A stretch of DNA of 58,703 nt from Pseudoflavonifractor phocaeensis. GTDB lineage: Bacteria > Bacillota > Clostridia > Oscillospirales > Oscillospiraceae. The first letter of the stretch is position 1; every line of letters begins with the position of its first letter. The notes below the pieces were generated by a model, which saw only the letters and a program-made list of their open reading frames with translations, searched no databases and was not told where the DNA came from. Positions 7,776 to 14,752 of the stretch are shown here, piece after piece. The translations under genes and the position numbers were made by a program. The DNA is taken from contig NZ_JADYTU010000012.1 in assembly GCF_021531375.1 (NCBI RefSeq), forward strand, positions 1 to 58,703. The letters are read 5' to 3'.

Positions 7776-8189
7776 TTAACTGTCCACAGCAGACCTCCTT
7801 TTCCGTTCACTTTCTGTTTTCTGCCGCCTGTGAACTCTGGCGGCGCAGTCCGGGCAGTATTTGCCCCGGTTGGACTTCGGGACGAACACACCGCCGCACT
7901 CCGCACAGCGTTTCAAGTCCCTGTCCCGGTAAATCTCCGCTTCCAGCGTCCTGTCCAGCGGCAAGACCGCCCAGCGGAACCACTTGCAGCAGACGGAGAA
8001 CGAAATCATCTGCGGACAGGCGCAGGTGTCGCCATCGTCCAGCGCAAGGCAGTTTCCGTCCTCGCAGTTGCAGCACTCCCGGCGTATCAGGCCGCTGGCT
8101 CGTCTCTTCTGGGGCGGGGTTATGCGGTAGGGGGAGCCGTCCGGCCTGTGTTCCAGCGGCGGCAGGTGTTGATAGGGTCTTTTGCTCAT
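7776..8189 (-). CDS. Cysteine-rich element protein (137 aa; 'cysteine-rich VLP' type)
   Basis: This family accompanies MobV relaxase and RepA on clostridial integrative elements; its biochemical role is unknown. Twelve or so cysteines fall in two groups: CCNCEDGNCLAL ... CACPQ in the middle and a zinc-ribbon-like CAECGGVFVPKSNRGKYCPDC near residues 97-120. The C-terminus is strongly basic. The start at 8189 is preceded by CGGAGGGACGC. It is the first gene of the leftward element operon (cys-rich, repA, mobV, 70-aa, recombinase). Confidence 0.8.
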   Translation of the reverse strand: MSKRPYQHLPPLEHRPDGSPYRITPPQKRRASGLIRRECCNCEDGNCLALDDGDTCACPQMISFSVCCKWFRWAVLPLDRTLEAEIYRDRDLKRCAECGGVFVPKSNRGKYCPDCAARVHRRQKTESERKRRSAVDS

Positions 8190-8346
8190 GCGTCCCTCCG
8201 TTTTCTTTGGCGTGTTCTGTTTCCAAGGTGCTTGTCCATCGATGAACTATCCCAAGTCTACACCTTTTTGACCGCCTGTGCCGTATATCCAAGAGGTAGG
8301 AAATCAGCCTGAAAAACTCCCTATTTCCACGCTCTCGGATTTGTGA

Positions 8347-8352
8347 TATAAT
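8347..8352 (+). promoter_or_regulatory. -10 box of the AT-rich orphan gene
   Basis: TATAAT at 8347-8352 with a weak -35 (TTTCCA, 8324-8329) 17 bases upstream; transcription would reach the strong ribosome binding site at 8404-8412. Confidence 0.5.
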
Positions 8353-8417
8353 CAAAAAAAGATAAAAGACAAATTCAGGTTTCTGGTCTTCTTGCACAAA
8401 ATAAAGGAGGAGCTATT

Positions 8418-8681
8418 ATGCAAATTGTTTATATTCCAAGCGAATCAATGTCTGTTCAAGGTAAAAAAGATGAAATCTATAAAAGATATGGGAAAGACTG
8501 GAATATTAGAGAACAGGGAGGAGGTAACGGAAATTGGTTGTTGACCAGAAAAAGTGATGTGCTTGTAGATGGAAAAAGTTATCGTACTTTTGTACTTGAA
8601 CACTACGGTAAATCCAAGCTGACAGCGAAGCTTGTTGATAAATTTCGTGAAGATGTAGCAAATGGTAAAATAAAACTGTAA
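8418..8681 (+). CDS. Orphan 87-aa protein, AT-rich, unknown
   Basis: The ATG at 8418 follows AAAGGAGGAGCTATT, one of the strongest ribosome binding sites in the window. The gene is much more AT-rich than its neighbours, has its own promoter, and ends in a dedicated terminator (8690-8726), so it is an independent cassette. The product is basic and likely a small alpha/beta fold (starts MQIVYIPSESMSVQGKKDEI; a WNIREQG segment; ends VANGKIKL). I see no signal peptide or membrane segment and do not recognise the family. Its position in the variable middle of a mobile element, next to an HTH regulator, makes an accessory or defence-like role conceivable but unsupported. Confidence 0.7.
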   Translation: MQIVYIPSESMSVQGKKDEIYKRYGKDWNIREQGGGNGNWLLTRKSDVLVDGKSYRTFVLEHYGKSKLTAKLVDKFREDVANGKIKL

Positions 8682-8689
8682 ATGCCTAT

Positions 8690-8726
8690 GCCGTTATGCT
8701 ATGAGCATAGTACATAGCATAACGGC
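8690..8726 (+). terminator. Intrinsic terminator after the 87-aa gene
   Basis: A perfect 14-bp stem (GCCGTTATGCTATG / CATAGCATAACGGC) with a 9-base loop and a T-rich tail (TTCTCTTTC). Confidence 0.8.
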
Positions 8727-8759
8727 TTCTCTTTCGTTGAGCTAGCAAGGAGGGTGAAT

Positions 8760-9560
8760 ATGTCTTTATCCATACAAGAGCGATTAAAAGACCTACGTGT
8801 GGAGCGTGGCTTGACGCTGGGGCAGCTTGCGGAGCAGACCGGGCTTTCCAAGTCTGCGCTGGGCAGTTACGAAACGGAAGACTTCAAGGACATCAGCCAC
8901 TATGCCCTTATCCGGCTGGCGAAGTTTTACGGTGTGACCGCTGATTATCTGCTGGGGCTGTCTGAAATGAAAAATCACCCAAACGCCGATCTTGCAGACC
9001 TGCGTTTGAGTGATGAAATGATTGACCTGCTGAAAAGCGGGAGGATAGACAATACCCTGCTGTGTGAGCTGGCGGCGCACCCGGATTTCCCCCGGCTGAT
9101 GGCTGACCTTGAAATCTATGTGAACGGAACGGCACTGAAACAGGCGCAGGGTGCAAACGCCATAGTGGACACGATGAGCGCAACTGTTATAAAAAAGCAT
9201 AATCCTGGCATGAGTGATACGCAGTTAAGACAGCTTATCACCGCCCATATTGATGAGGACGAGTTTTGCCGCTATGTGATACAACGGGACATAAACGGGA
9301 TTGCCCTTGCTCTGCGGGAAACACACAAGGACGATTTTTTCAGCGTCCCAGAGGATAACCCGCTAAAAGAAATGCTGGAAACTGCTGGTGAAATCGTCAG
9401 CCAGGACAGCGACACGGAACAAGCGTACTTGGCGTTTATCTGCAAACGGCTCAAGCTGAATTTTAGGAAGCTGTCAGTAGAAGAACGGAAGTGGCTGAAA
9501 AAGATTGCGGAAAAATCCGACTTGCTGAAGAATCCAAAACCGCAGAGAGGACGAAGATAA
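8760..9560 (+). CDS. HTH (Xre-type) transcriptional regulator, 266 aa
   Basis: The N-terminal 60 residues are an Xre/Cro helix-turn-helix (RGLTLGQLAEQTGLSKSALG, followed by the TADYLLG motif). The remaining 200 residues are a helical domain of unknown function seen in longer element regulators. The ATG at 8760 is preferred over the GTG at 8754 because AAGGAGGG is then correctly spaced. It probably controls the element's own recombinase/mobilization genes or the neighbouring efflux gene. The 3' end meets the bidirectional terminator at 9561-9612. Confidence 0.85.
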   Translation: MSLSIQERLKDLRVERGLTLGQLAEQTGLSKSALGSYETEDFKDISHYALIRLAKFYGVTADYLLGLSEMKNHPNADLADLRLSDEMIDLLKSGRIDNTLLCELAAHPDFPRLMADLEIYVNGTALKQAQGANAIVDTMSATVIKKHNPGMSDTQLRQLITAHIDEDEFCRYVIQRDINGIALALRETHKDDFFSVPEDNPLKEMLETAGEIVSQDSDTEQAYLAFICKRLKLNFRKLSVEERKWLKKIAEKSDLLKNPKPQRGRR

Positions 9561-9612
9561 AAAATGCCTGAACGGCGGTTCTGGTTTTTCAGAACCACCA
9601 TCCAGGCATTTT
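9561..9612. terminator. Bidirectional terminator between the regulator and the efflux gene
   Basis: A nested inverted repeat: outer AAAATGCCTG (9561-9570) / CAGGCATTTT (9603-9612) and inner GGTTCTG / CAGAACC. T runs follow in both directions, so it can end both convergent transcripts. Confidence 0.8.
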
Positions 9613-9640
9613 GTTTAGTAATAGAAAAAGGTGCAGTTGA

Positions 9641-10861
9641 TTATTGCGTATTGTCAATCTCTCTCAAACCGGGTAGTAAAAATACGGCAAGCGCAACGAT
9701 GATAATGCCAATTCCGCAAATGACAAACCATTTCTCAACTCCCAGCCGCTCCGCCAGAGGCCCGGAAATGACAAGGCCAAACGGCATGGCGAGGGAAGCG
9801 GCGCTTGTCAGTAGAGAAAAAACTCTCCCCAGATATTCTGGTTTGACCGTTTCTTGAAAAATCGCATTTTGCACACCGTAAAATGGAGCGGAAATTCCCA
9901 TAACAGTACAGCACACAACAAAGACAAGAAATGCGTCTGGCGGCAAAAGCCCGGAGAGCATATTGCTAACGCCCATCAGGAGAACGGAAAGACCGATGGT
10001 GTACCGCCGTTTCTTAAAACCGCCCCAAATGCTCAGAATGACTCCGCCAAGCAGCATACCAACCGCAAAAGCAATTTCAGCGGCAGAGGCATGGGCCGGT
10101 GTTCCTTTGAAGTATGACATACAGATGAGAGGAAAAAGCGTACTGATTGGCATATAAAAGAACATATAAATTACACCAATCCAGAGCAGAGCAAAGAGGC
10201 CCCTGTTTTGCTTTAATACCACATACCCCTCTTTCATATCCTGTAAAAACTGTTGTCTTTTCGTTTCTGGACATAGTTCAGGCGTTGGTATGGACGAAAT
10301 CGCAACAGTCACACAGGCAAGGATTGCACCCACAATATCTAACAATATAATTGCATTAAGAGGCCAAACAGCATATAAAAACGCTGCGGCAGCTGGACTG
10401 ATAATCGCACTTACTGCTTGCATGGTCTGCGTGTAACCAGCGCATTTTGTAAGTTCCTCTTTTGGCACAATCATAGGTGTTGCTGCGCTGAATGCTGGAG
10501 AATGAAAAGCAGTTCCCGCACTTCGGATTAACAGGACAACCATAATAGACCATACGGGCAATTCCATGTAAAACGCCACCAGCGCCAGAATACCGCCAGC
10601 GGCGGCAATTATCAAATCCGCACCAATCATTACGCTTTTACGGCTGTGCCGGTCAACAAAAGCACCTGCAAACGGGCCTAAACAGGCTTGCGGCAAAAAT
10701 CCAATCAGTGTTGCCGCCGTCAATATGATTGCAGAATTAGTTTTCGCAACCAAATAAAAGATAATGGCCATTTGCAAAATACCGCTGCTAATAAAGGATA
10801 TTGCTTGTCCGGCAAGAAGTGTAAAATAAGTTTTTCTCCATGAATTGTTGTTTTGGGTCAT
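9641..10861 (-). CDS. MFS efflux transporter, Mef (macrolide efflux) family, 406 aa
   Basis: This is a twelve-helix major facilitator that resembles Mef(A)-type macrolide exporters throughout, with stretches such as LVDRH/FVDRHSRKSVMIGADLIIAA, VAFYMELPVWSIMVV and VKPEYLGRVFSL. Length (406 aa) is that of Mef proteins. The start is the ATG at 10861 behind AAAAAAGGAGG; longer upstream frames overlap the regulatory leader. It is the likely cargo of the element. It lacks an adjacent Msr-type ABC-F gene, which usually partners mef, so resistance may be weaker or the substrate different. Its leader has a strong promoter, a six-codon leader frame and an intrinsic terminator, pointing to antibiotic-induced attenuation. 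Confidence 0.88.
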   Translation of the reverse strand: MTQNNNSWRKTYFTLLAGQAISFISSGILQMAIIFYLVAKTNSAIILTAATLIGFLPQACLGPFAGAFVDRHSRKSVMIGADLIIAAAGGILALVAFYMELPVWSIMVVLLIRSAGTAFHSPAFSAATPMIVPKEELTKCAGYTQTMQAVSAIISPAAAAFLYAVWPLNAIILLDIVGAILACVTVAISSIPTPELCPETKRQQFLQDMKEGYVVLKQNRGLFALLWIGVIYMFFYMPISTLFPLICMSYFKGTPAHASAAEIAFAVGMLLGGVILSIWGGFKKRRYTIGLSVLLMGVSNMLSGLLPPDAFLVFVVCCTVMGISAPFYGVQNAIFQETVKPEYLGRVFSLLTSAASLAMPFGLVISGPLAERLGVEKWFVICGIGIIIVALAVFLLPGLREIDNTQ

Positions 10862-10907
10862 AATGCGAACCTCCTTTTTTATTGCATTGTTCCTTTGTTT
10901 CTGCAAT

Positions 10908-10947
10908 AAAAAGCAGGCGTTGTCCCACAGAGAGGGCAGACGCCTGC
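10908..10947 (-). terminator. Attenuator terminator in the mef-like leader
   Basis: On the minus strand GCAGGCGT (10947-10940) pairs with ACGCCTGC (10920-10913), followed directly by TTTTT. It sits 50 bases upstream of the efflux start codon and would stop transcription unless antitermination occurs. Confidence 0.75.
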
Positions 10948-11081
10948 ATAACAACAAAGCACGAAAAAACACCACGATACAGTTCAAAGACTGCTCGTGT
11001 CAAACCTACGTGTTCCTTTGCATACGCACGCAAAAAAAGCCCACCATCATGTGGAAAGGTACTTCTACTTTTTATTGCTTA

Positions 11082-11102
11082 TTAGCGTACACAAATTAAC
11101 AC
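11082..11102 (-). CDS. Leader hexapeptide of the mef-like gene (MLICVR)
   Basis: A six-codon frame starting with GTG at 11102 lies 7 bases after AAGGAGG (11116-11110) and ends at TAA (11084-11082). It lies about 28 bases after the predicted transcription start. Short leader peptides with strong ribosome binding sites upstream of a terminator are the standard design of antibiotic-sensing attenuators (known for mef, erm and ABC-F genes). That this peptide is translated and stalls ribosomes is an inference. Confidence 0.45.
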   Translation of the reverse strand: MLICVR

Positions 11103-11136
11103 ACGTAAGCCTCCTTCCAATCTCAAACTGTCGCAC

Positions 11137-11166
11137 AGTATAACACACATCCGATAGACTTGTCAA
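11137..11166 (-). promoter_or_regulatory. Strong promoter of the mef-like transcript
   Basis: On the minus strand TTGACA (11166-11161), 18 bases, TATACT (11142-11137). It gives a leader of about 270 bases before the efflux gene. Confidence 0.75.
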
Positions 11167-11217
11167 CCATTTTTAACCTTGTTTTCCATCTTGTTTTTCC
11201 ATCTCTTACGGGCAGTA

Positions 11218-11296
11218 GCAAAGCCAGGCGAGCCAGTCAACGGTCAAGATGAACGGCGCTTTCAGCGCCGCCGTTGACAGTCTCGCCCGTCTTTGC
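11218..11296. repeat. 79-base compound inverted repeat (candidate origin or transfer site)
   Basis: Nested pairing: GCAAAG (11218-11223) with CTTTGC (11291-11296); GGCGAG (11227-11232) with CTCGCC (11282-11287); GTCAACGG (11236-11243) with CCGTTGAC (11271-11278); and an inner hairpin CGGCGC / GCGCCG (11254-11270). Each step is separated by three unpaired bases on both sides, a strikingly regular cruciform-like structure. Confidence 0.7.
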
Positions 11297-11310
11297 TAAT
11301 GGGTAATCAA

Positions 11311-11341
11311 GGCGGGAAAGCCATTTTAGGGCTTTCCCGCC
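11311..11341. repeat. Perfect 12-bp hairpin
   Basis: GGCGGGAAAGCC (11311-11322) and GGCTTTCCCGCC (11330-11341) with a 7-base loop, 14 bases downstream of the 79-base structure; part of the same non-coding hairpin cluster. Confidence 0.7.
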
Positions 11342-11889
11342 CATTTCAATTTTGGGAGAAGAAAGGCCCCAAAATGAACGAGTGCGGCCAAACACTTTTA
11401 GGGATTGGCCACCTTGTCCACCCATCCAGCGGGGCGGCGGGGAACGGTCAAGGCCGGGCGTCAGCCCATTCATTTCAGCCTTGACGGTTTCCTGCCGTCC
11501 TGCTACTTTTCCCGGAGTGTGGCCACACATCTGGTCACGGTGTCCAGAGCTTTGGGACTTTTTGTCCCATAGGCCGGGGGCGGAGGACGAGGGACGGGGG
11601 CTTTCATAATACGCCCTGTCTGCTGCTGAAATCAGCCCTTTGTTTCCGGCTTACCAGCCCCAAACAAAGCCCTGCTTTCCTGCCGCGTCAAATGCCCTTG
11701 CCCTCCCCGGCGGCAACGGTATTTTCAGGGCAACGCCGACAGAGCGTATAACACACTACACTTTGCTCCGCAAAGTCGTGTGCCAAATGGGGCGCTGCCC
11801 CCTTTGGAAACCCCCGCAACAAACAGGTGCTATGCACCCAGCCGGGAGCATAGCGCCGTTTGTTGTCAGCAGCCCGTTTCACGGTCTGC
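11342..11889. other. Non-coding hairpin-rich right end of the element
   Basis: I see no gene here. Hairpins include CTTTGC / GCAAAG at 11761-11775, CCAAA-GGGGC / GCCCC-TTTGG at 11783-11807, and a long one at 11817-11865 (CAACAAAC ... GTTTGTTG with GCTATGC / GCATAGC inside). Such clusters are typical of plasmid and element origins of replication or transfer. Confidence 0.55.
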
Positions 11890-11909
11890 GTGTAGTTCCT
11901 TGTAAACTG
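11890..11909 (-). repeat. Right terminal inverted repeat / attachment half-site
   Basis: The complement reads CAGTTTACAAGGAACTACAC, one mismatch from the left repeat at 4296-4315. It marks the right end of the mobile element. Confidence 0.75.
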
Positions 11910-12098
11910 ACCTAAGCAGTAAGCAAAAACCTCAGCTTGCCGAGTTTCCATAGAAGCAGGGCCGCCTTTGTTTAATTTGAGGACGCACGGAATTGGGCTG
12001 CACTTCTCTGCGAAAATGACGACCGTTTGATAAAACAGGTTTCAATCAACATAAATCGAAAAAGGTATGATCTTCATCGCAAAAAGGTGGAAGTAAAC

Positions 12099-12290
12099 AT
12101 GAGGGACATCGTAAAAGAATTTCAAAAGGAATCTCATTCCCTGTGTGGGATTCTTTGGCTTATGACAGCCGTGCTCGGCTTGACCAGTCTAATGCCGTTT
12201 TTCGAAACGTGGTTGACCGCAATGAACGTTGTTGCATTTTTTCTTTCCCTGTCGTGGTCCATCTGGGCCAGCACCGCTCCAAAGGAATAA
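12099..12290 (+). CDS. Small two-helix membrane protein, 63 aa, unknown
   Basis: The ATG at 12099 follows AAAGGTGGAAG at normal spacing. The protein has a charged N-terminus (MRDIVKEFQKES) and two hydrophobic helices (about 17-33 and 40-58) joined by a short loop, ending in a polar tail. It lies between the element's right end and the leuA T-box and is followed by a short hairpin with five T (12299-12320). I do not recognise it. Base composition is less GC-rich than the host genes, so it may be a remnant of a neighbouring mobile region. Confidence 0.55.
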   Translation: MRDIVKEFQKESHSLCGILWLMTAVLGLTSLMPFFETWLTAMNVVAFFLSLSWSIWASTAPKE

Positions 12291-12298
12291 GCATTTAC

Positions 12299-12320
12299 CG
12301 CTCTCCCTGGAGGGCGTTTT
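12299..12320 (+). terminator. Short intrinsic terminator after the 63-aa gene
   Basis: GCTCTCC / GGAGGGC stem (one G-T pair) followed by GTTTTT. Confidence 0.5.
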
Positions 12321-12413
12321 TCCATTGCCGATTTTGCAATTCCTCCTTGTCACGCCGCGGGATGTACGCATGGCCGACTCGTCCTCGCCGTGGCGATCCC
12401 GTAAAATTCCCCC

Positions 12414-12442
12414 TTGACAAACCCACCCCCTTCGGCTAAAAT
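12414..12442 (+). promoter_or_regulatory. Consensus promoter of the leuA T-box transcript
   Basis: TTGACA (12414-12419), 17 bases, TAAAAT (12437-12442). Confidence 0.8.
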
Positions 12443-12451
12443 CTACAACAA

Positions 12452-12720
12452 ACAAATGCGATGAAGGGAATAAAGACGGCGGAACGTCCCCCTCAGAGAG
12501 CCGGTGGTTGGTGCGAACCGGCGCGTGACTCCGCTGTGTATAACTGGTCCCTGAGCAGCCTGTTTGAACCTCTTTCAGTAGAACAGGACGTCTGGCCCCG
12601 TTACCGGCCGAGGCCTTGTTGGAGGCTTTGAGGGCCGTGCCGGAAACGGGCGGCTGAACCAGGGTGGTACCGCGTGATGATTTTCTCGCCCCTGACTTTT
12701 CCGAGTCAGGGGCGTTTTTC
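12452..12720 (+). ncRNA. T-box leader, leucine type
   Basis: The distal stem I segment (AGAGAGCCGGTGGTTGGTGC) and the T-box sequence AGGGTGGTACCGCG (12661-12674) are unmistakable. The bulge TGGT matches a tRNA with discriminator A, as expected for tRNA-Leu. By alignment of the spacing in the B. subtilis glyQS leader (specifier, ACC, then seven bases to GAGC) the specifier is CTG at 12544-12546, a Leu codon. The intrinsic terminator is CGCCCCTGACT / AGTCAGGGGCG (12687-12714) plus TTTTT. Uncharged tRNA-Leu would favour the antiterminator and switch on leuA. The specifier call is a manual alignment. Confidence 0.92.
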
Positions 12721-12800
12721 TATCCCCTGCTCCGACCCGCCCGCCGCCAACCACGGCGGAGCAAACAAAGGCAGTTTGCCTGAATGAGGAGGACTTTACT

Positions 12801-14489
12801 ATGAATCCCGGTTACAAAAAGTACATTCCCTTCCAGCCCCAGAAGATCGTGGGCCGCACCTGGCCCGACAAGGTCATCTCCAAGGCCCCCATCTGGTGTT
12901 CCGTGGACCTGCGGGACGGCAACCAGGCTCTGGTGGACCCCATGAACCTTCAGGAAAAGCTGGAATACTTCCACACCCTTGTGGACATCGGCATCAAGGA
13001 GATCGAGATCGGCTTCCCTTCCGCCAGCGAGACCGAGTACGAGATCTGCCGTGAGCTGATTGAGGGAGGGCATATCCCCGACGACGTGACCATCCAGGTG
13101 CTGGTCCAGGCCCGGGAGCACCTCATCAAAAAGACCTTTGAGGCCATCCGCGGCGCCAAGAACGTGATCCTCCACTTCTACAACTCCACCTCCACCCTCC
13201 AGCGGAAGGTGGTCTTCCACATGGACACCGACGGCATCACCAAAATCGCCACCGATGCCGCCGACCTGATCTATGAGATGTCCCGTCCCCTCATTGAGGA
13301 GGGCATGAATCTCCGCTTTGAGTACTCCCCCGAGTCCTTTATGGGCACCGAGATGGACTACGCTGTGGAGATCTGCCAGGCGGTGCTGGAGCACCTCCAC
13401 GCCACCCCGGAGAACAAGGTCATCCTGAACCTGCCCACCACCGTGGAGAACTGCATGCCCAACCAGTTCGCCGACATGTTGGAGTACTTCTGCAAGAAGA
13501 TCCCCGGCCGGCGGAACGCCATCATCTCCCTCCACCCCCACAACGACCGGGGCTGCGGCGTGGCCACCGCCGAAATGGGCCTGCTGGCCGGCGCCGACCG
13601 GGTGGAGGCCACCCTCTTCGGCAACGGCGAGCGCACCGGCAACGTGGACATCGTCACCCTGGCCATGAACATGTACACCCAGGGCGTGGACCCCGAGCTG
13701 GACTTCTCCAACATCAACAAGGTCAAGGAGATGTTTGAGCGCTGCACCAAGATGCCCGTGGGCGACCGGCAGCCTTACGCCGGCAAGCTGGTCTTTACCG
13801 CCTTCTCCGGCAGCCACCAGGACGCCATCAACAAGGGCACCCAGTACATGAAGGAGTCCAACTCCGACTTCTGGGAGATCCCCTATCTGCCCATTGACCC
13901 CGCCGACGTGGGCCGGGAGTACGAGCCCATCATCCGCATTAACTCCCAGTCCGGCAAGGGCGGCGCCGCCTACATCATGGAGCACAACTTCGGCTTCGAC
14001 CTGCCCAAGGCCATGCATCCCGAGTTCGGCGCCATTATCCAGCATGAGACTGACAAGGTGGGCAAGGAGATCTCCCCCGAGCGCATTAACGAGCTGTTCC
14101 ACCAGGAGTACATCGAGGCCAAGGAGCCCTACAAGCTGCTCAAGCACGCCTTCCAGGAGAGTGTGGACAGCGAGGGCCACTCCCACGTTACCTTCTGGGG
14201 CACGCTCCAGCACACCGACACCATCTTCAAGGTCTCCGGCGAAGGCAACGGCCCCATCGACGCCTTCTTCAACGCCATCAAGGACGAGAAGATGGCCCGC
14301 TTCACCTTCCTGGACTACGCCTCCCACGCCATCACCGACGGCTCCGATTCCCAGGGCGCGGCCTACATCCTGCTCCAGGATCAGCGGGACGGCAAGAAAT
14401 ACTGGGGCGTCGGCCTGTCCCACAACATCAACCTGGCCCCCCTGCGCGCCATCCTGTCCGCCATCAACCGGGCAAAGCGCAGCCACTGA
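12801..14489 (+). CDS. leuA: 2-isopropylmalate synthase, long type (562 aa)
   Basis: This enzyme condenses acetyl-CoA with 2-oxoisovalerate, the committed step of leucine synthesis. The catalytic barrel shows DLRDGNQALVDPM near residue 35 and the metal-binding HPHNDRGCG near residue 249. The C-terminal regulatory domain (about 440-560) binds leucine in the family. It belongs to the long IPMS class common in actinobacteria, fungi and some Clostridia. The ATG at 12801 follows GAGGAGGA. It is a single-gene unit under the T-box, with a terminator at 14506-14542; no other leu genes are adjacent. Confidence 0.95.
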   Translation: MNPGYKKYIPFQPQKIVGRTWPDKVISKAPIWCSVDLRDGNQALVDPMNLQEKLEYFHTLVDIGIKEIEIGFPSASETEYEICRELIEGGHIPDDVTIQVLVQAREHLIKKTFEAIRGAKNVILHFYNSTSTLQRKVVFHMDTDGITKIATDAADLIYEMSRPLIEEGMNLRFEYSPESFMGTEMDYAVEICQAVLEHLHATPENKVILNLPTTVENCMPNQFADMLEYFCKKIPGRRNAIISLHPHNDRGCGVATAEMGLLAGADRVEATLFGNGERTGNVDIVTLAMNMYTQGVDPELDFSNINKVKEMFERCTKMPVGDRQPYAGKLVFTAFSGSHQDAINKGTQYMKESNSDFWEIPYLPIDPADVGREYEPIIRINSQSGKGGAAYIMEHNFGFDLPKAMHPEFGAIIQHETDKVGKEISPERINELFHQEYIEAKEPYKLLKHAFQESVDSEGHSHVTFWGTLQHTDTIFKVSGEGNGPIDAFFNAIKDEKMARFTFLDYASHAITDGSDSQGAAYILLQDQRDGKKYWGVGLSHNINLAPLRAILSAINRAKRSH

Positions 14490-14505
14490 ATCCGGGCCTA
14501 ACTTC

Positions 14506-14542
14506 AAAATCTCCGGTCTTTCTCTTAAGGCCGGAGATTTTT
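14506..14542 (+). terminator. Terminator of leuA
   Basis: AAAATCTCCGG / CCGGAGATTTTT with a 14-base loop. Confidence 0.85.
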
Positions 14543-14659
14543 ATGACTATTTTTCTCTTAATAAATGCATTAGTCCTATCTTACTGATGCAAAAGCAGGT
14601 CCTATCCCGCATTTTACGTCCGCTGTGCTACTTATTACCTGTCTTACGTCCTTTTTTAA

Positions 14660-14687
14660 TTGACTTTTATCTTGTTTAGAGTATACT
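14660..14687 (+). promoter_or_regulatory. Promoter of phosphoketolase gene
   Basis: TTGACT (14660-14665), 16 bases, TATACT (14682-14687). Confidence 0.6.
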
Positions 14688-14709
14688 TATTTTATATGTT
14701 CGTGTCTTC

Positions 14710-14725
14710 CCTGGTTCGAACCAGG
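14710..14725. promoter_or_regulatory. Perfect 16-bp palindrome, candidate operator
   Basis: CCTGGTTCGAACCAGG lies between the promoter and the ribosome binding site of the phosphoketolase gene, about 17 bases past the expected transcription start. Its symmetry suits a dimeric repressor; the regulator is not identified. Confidence 0.5.
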
Positions 14726-14752
14726 TCCATCCTAACCCAAGGAGGCAGTCCC

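Larger units (their letters stand above)
4296..11909. mobile_element. Integrative mobilizable element, ~7.6 kb, serine-recombinase type with efflux cargo
   Basis: The boundaries are set by a 20-bp inverted repeat with one mismatch: CAGTTTACAAGGGACTACAC at 4296-4315 and its complement at 11890-11909. The recombinase stop codon lies only 33 bases inside the left repeat, the usual position for large serine recombinases. Contents: recombinase, 70-aa gene, MobV relaxase, RepA-type initiator, Cys-rich protein (all minus), an AT-rich 87-aa gene and an HTH regulator (plus), then a MefA-like efflux gene (minus), then about 1 kb of hairpin-rich DNA. GC content falls against the flanks. There is no type IV secretion machinery, so it would be mobilized in trans. 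The exact core dinucleotide is not resolved. Confidence 0.8.

Noticed and set aside
10788-11033. 81-residue frame over the mef leader
   Set aside because: It crosses the attenuator terminator and overlaps the efflux start out of frame; better explained as untranslated leader.
11688-11951. 87-residue minus-strand frame crossing the element's right end
   Set aside because: It runs through several hairpins and across the attachment repeat; no ribosome binding site and no recognisable product.
12720-14507. 595-residue minus-strand frame opposite leuA
   Set aside because: Typical antisense shadow of a GC-rich gene; the plus strand carries the clear LeuA motifs.
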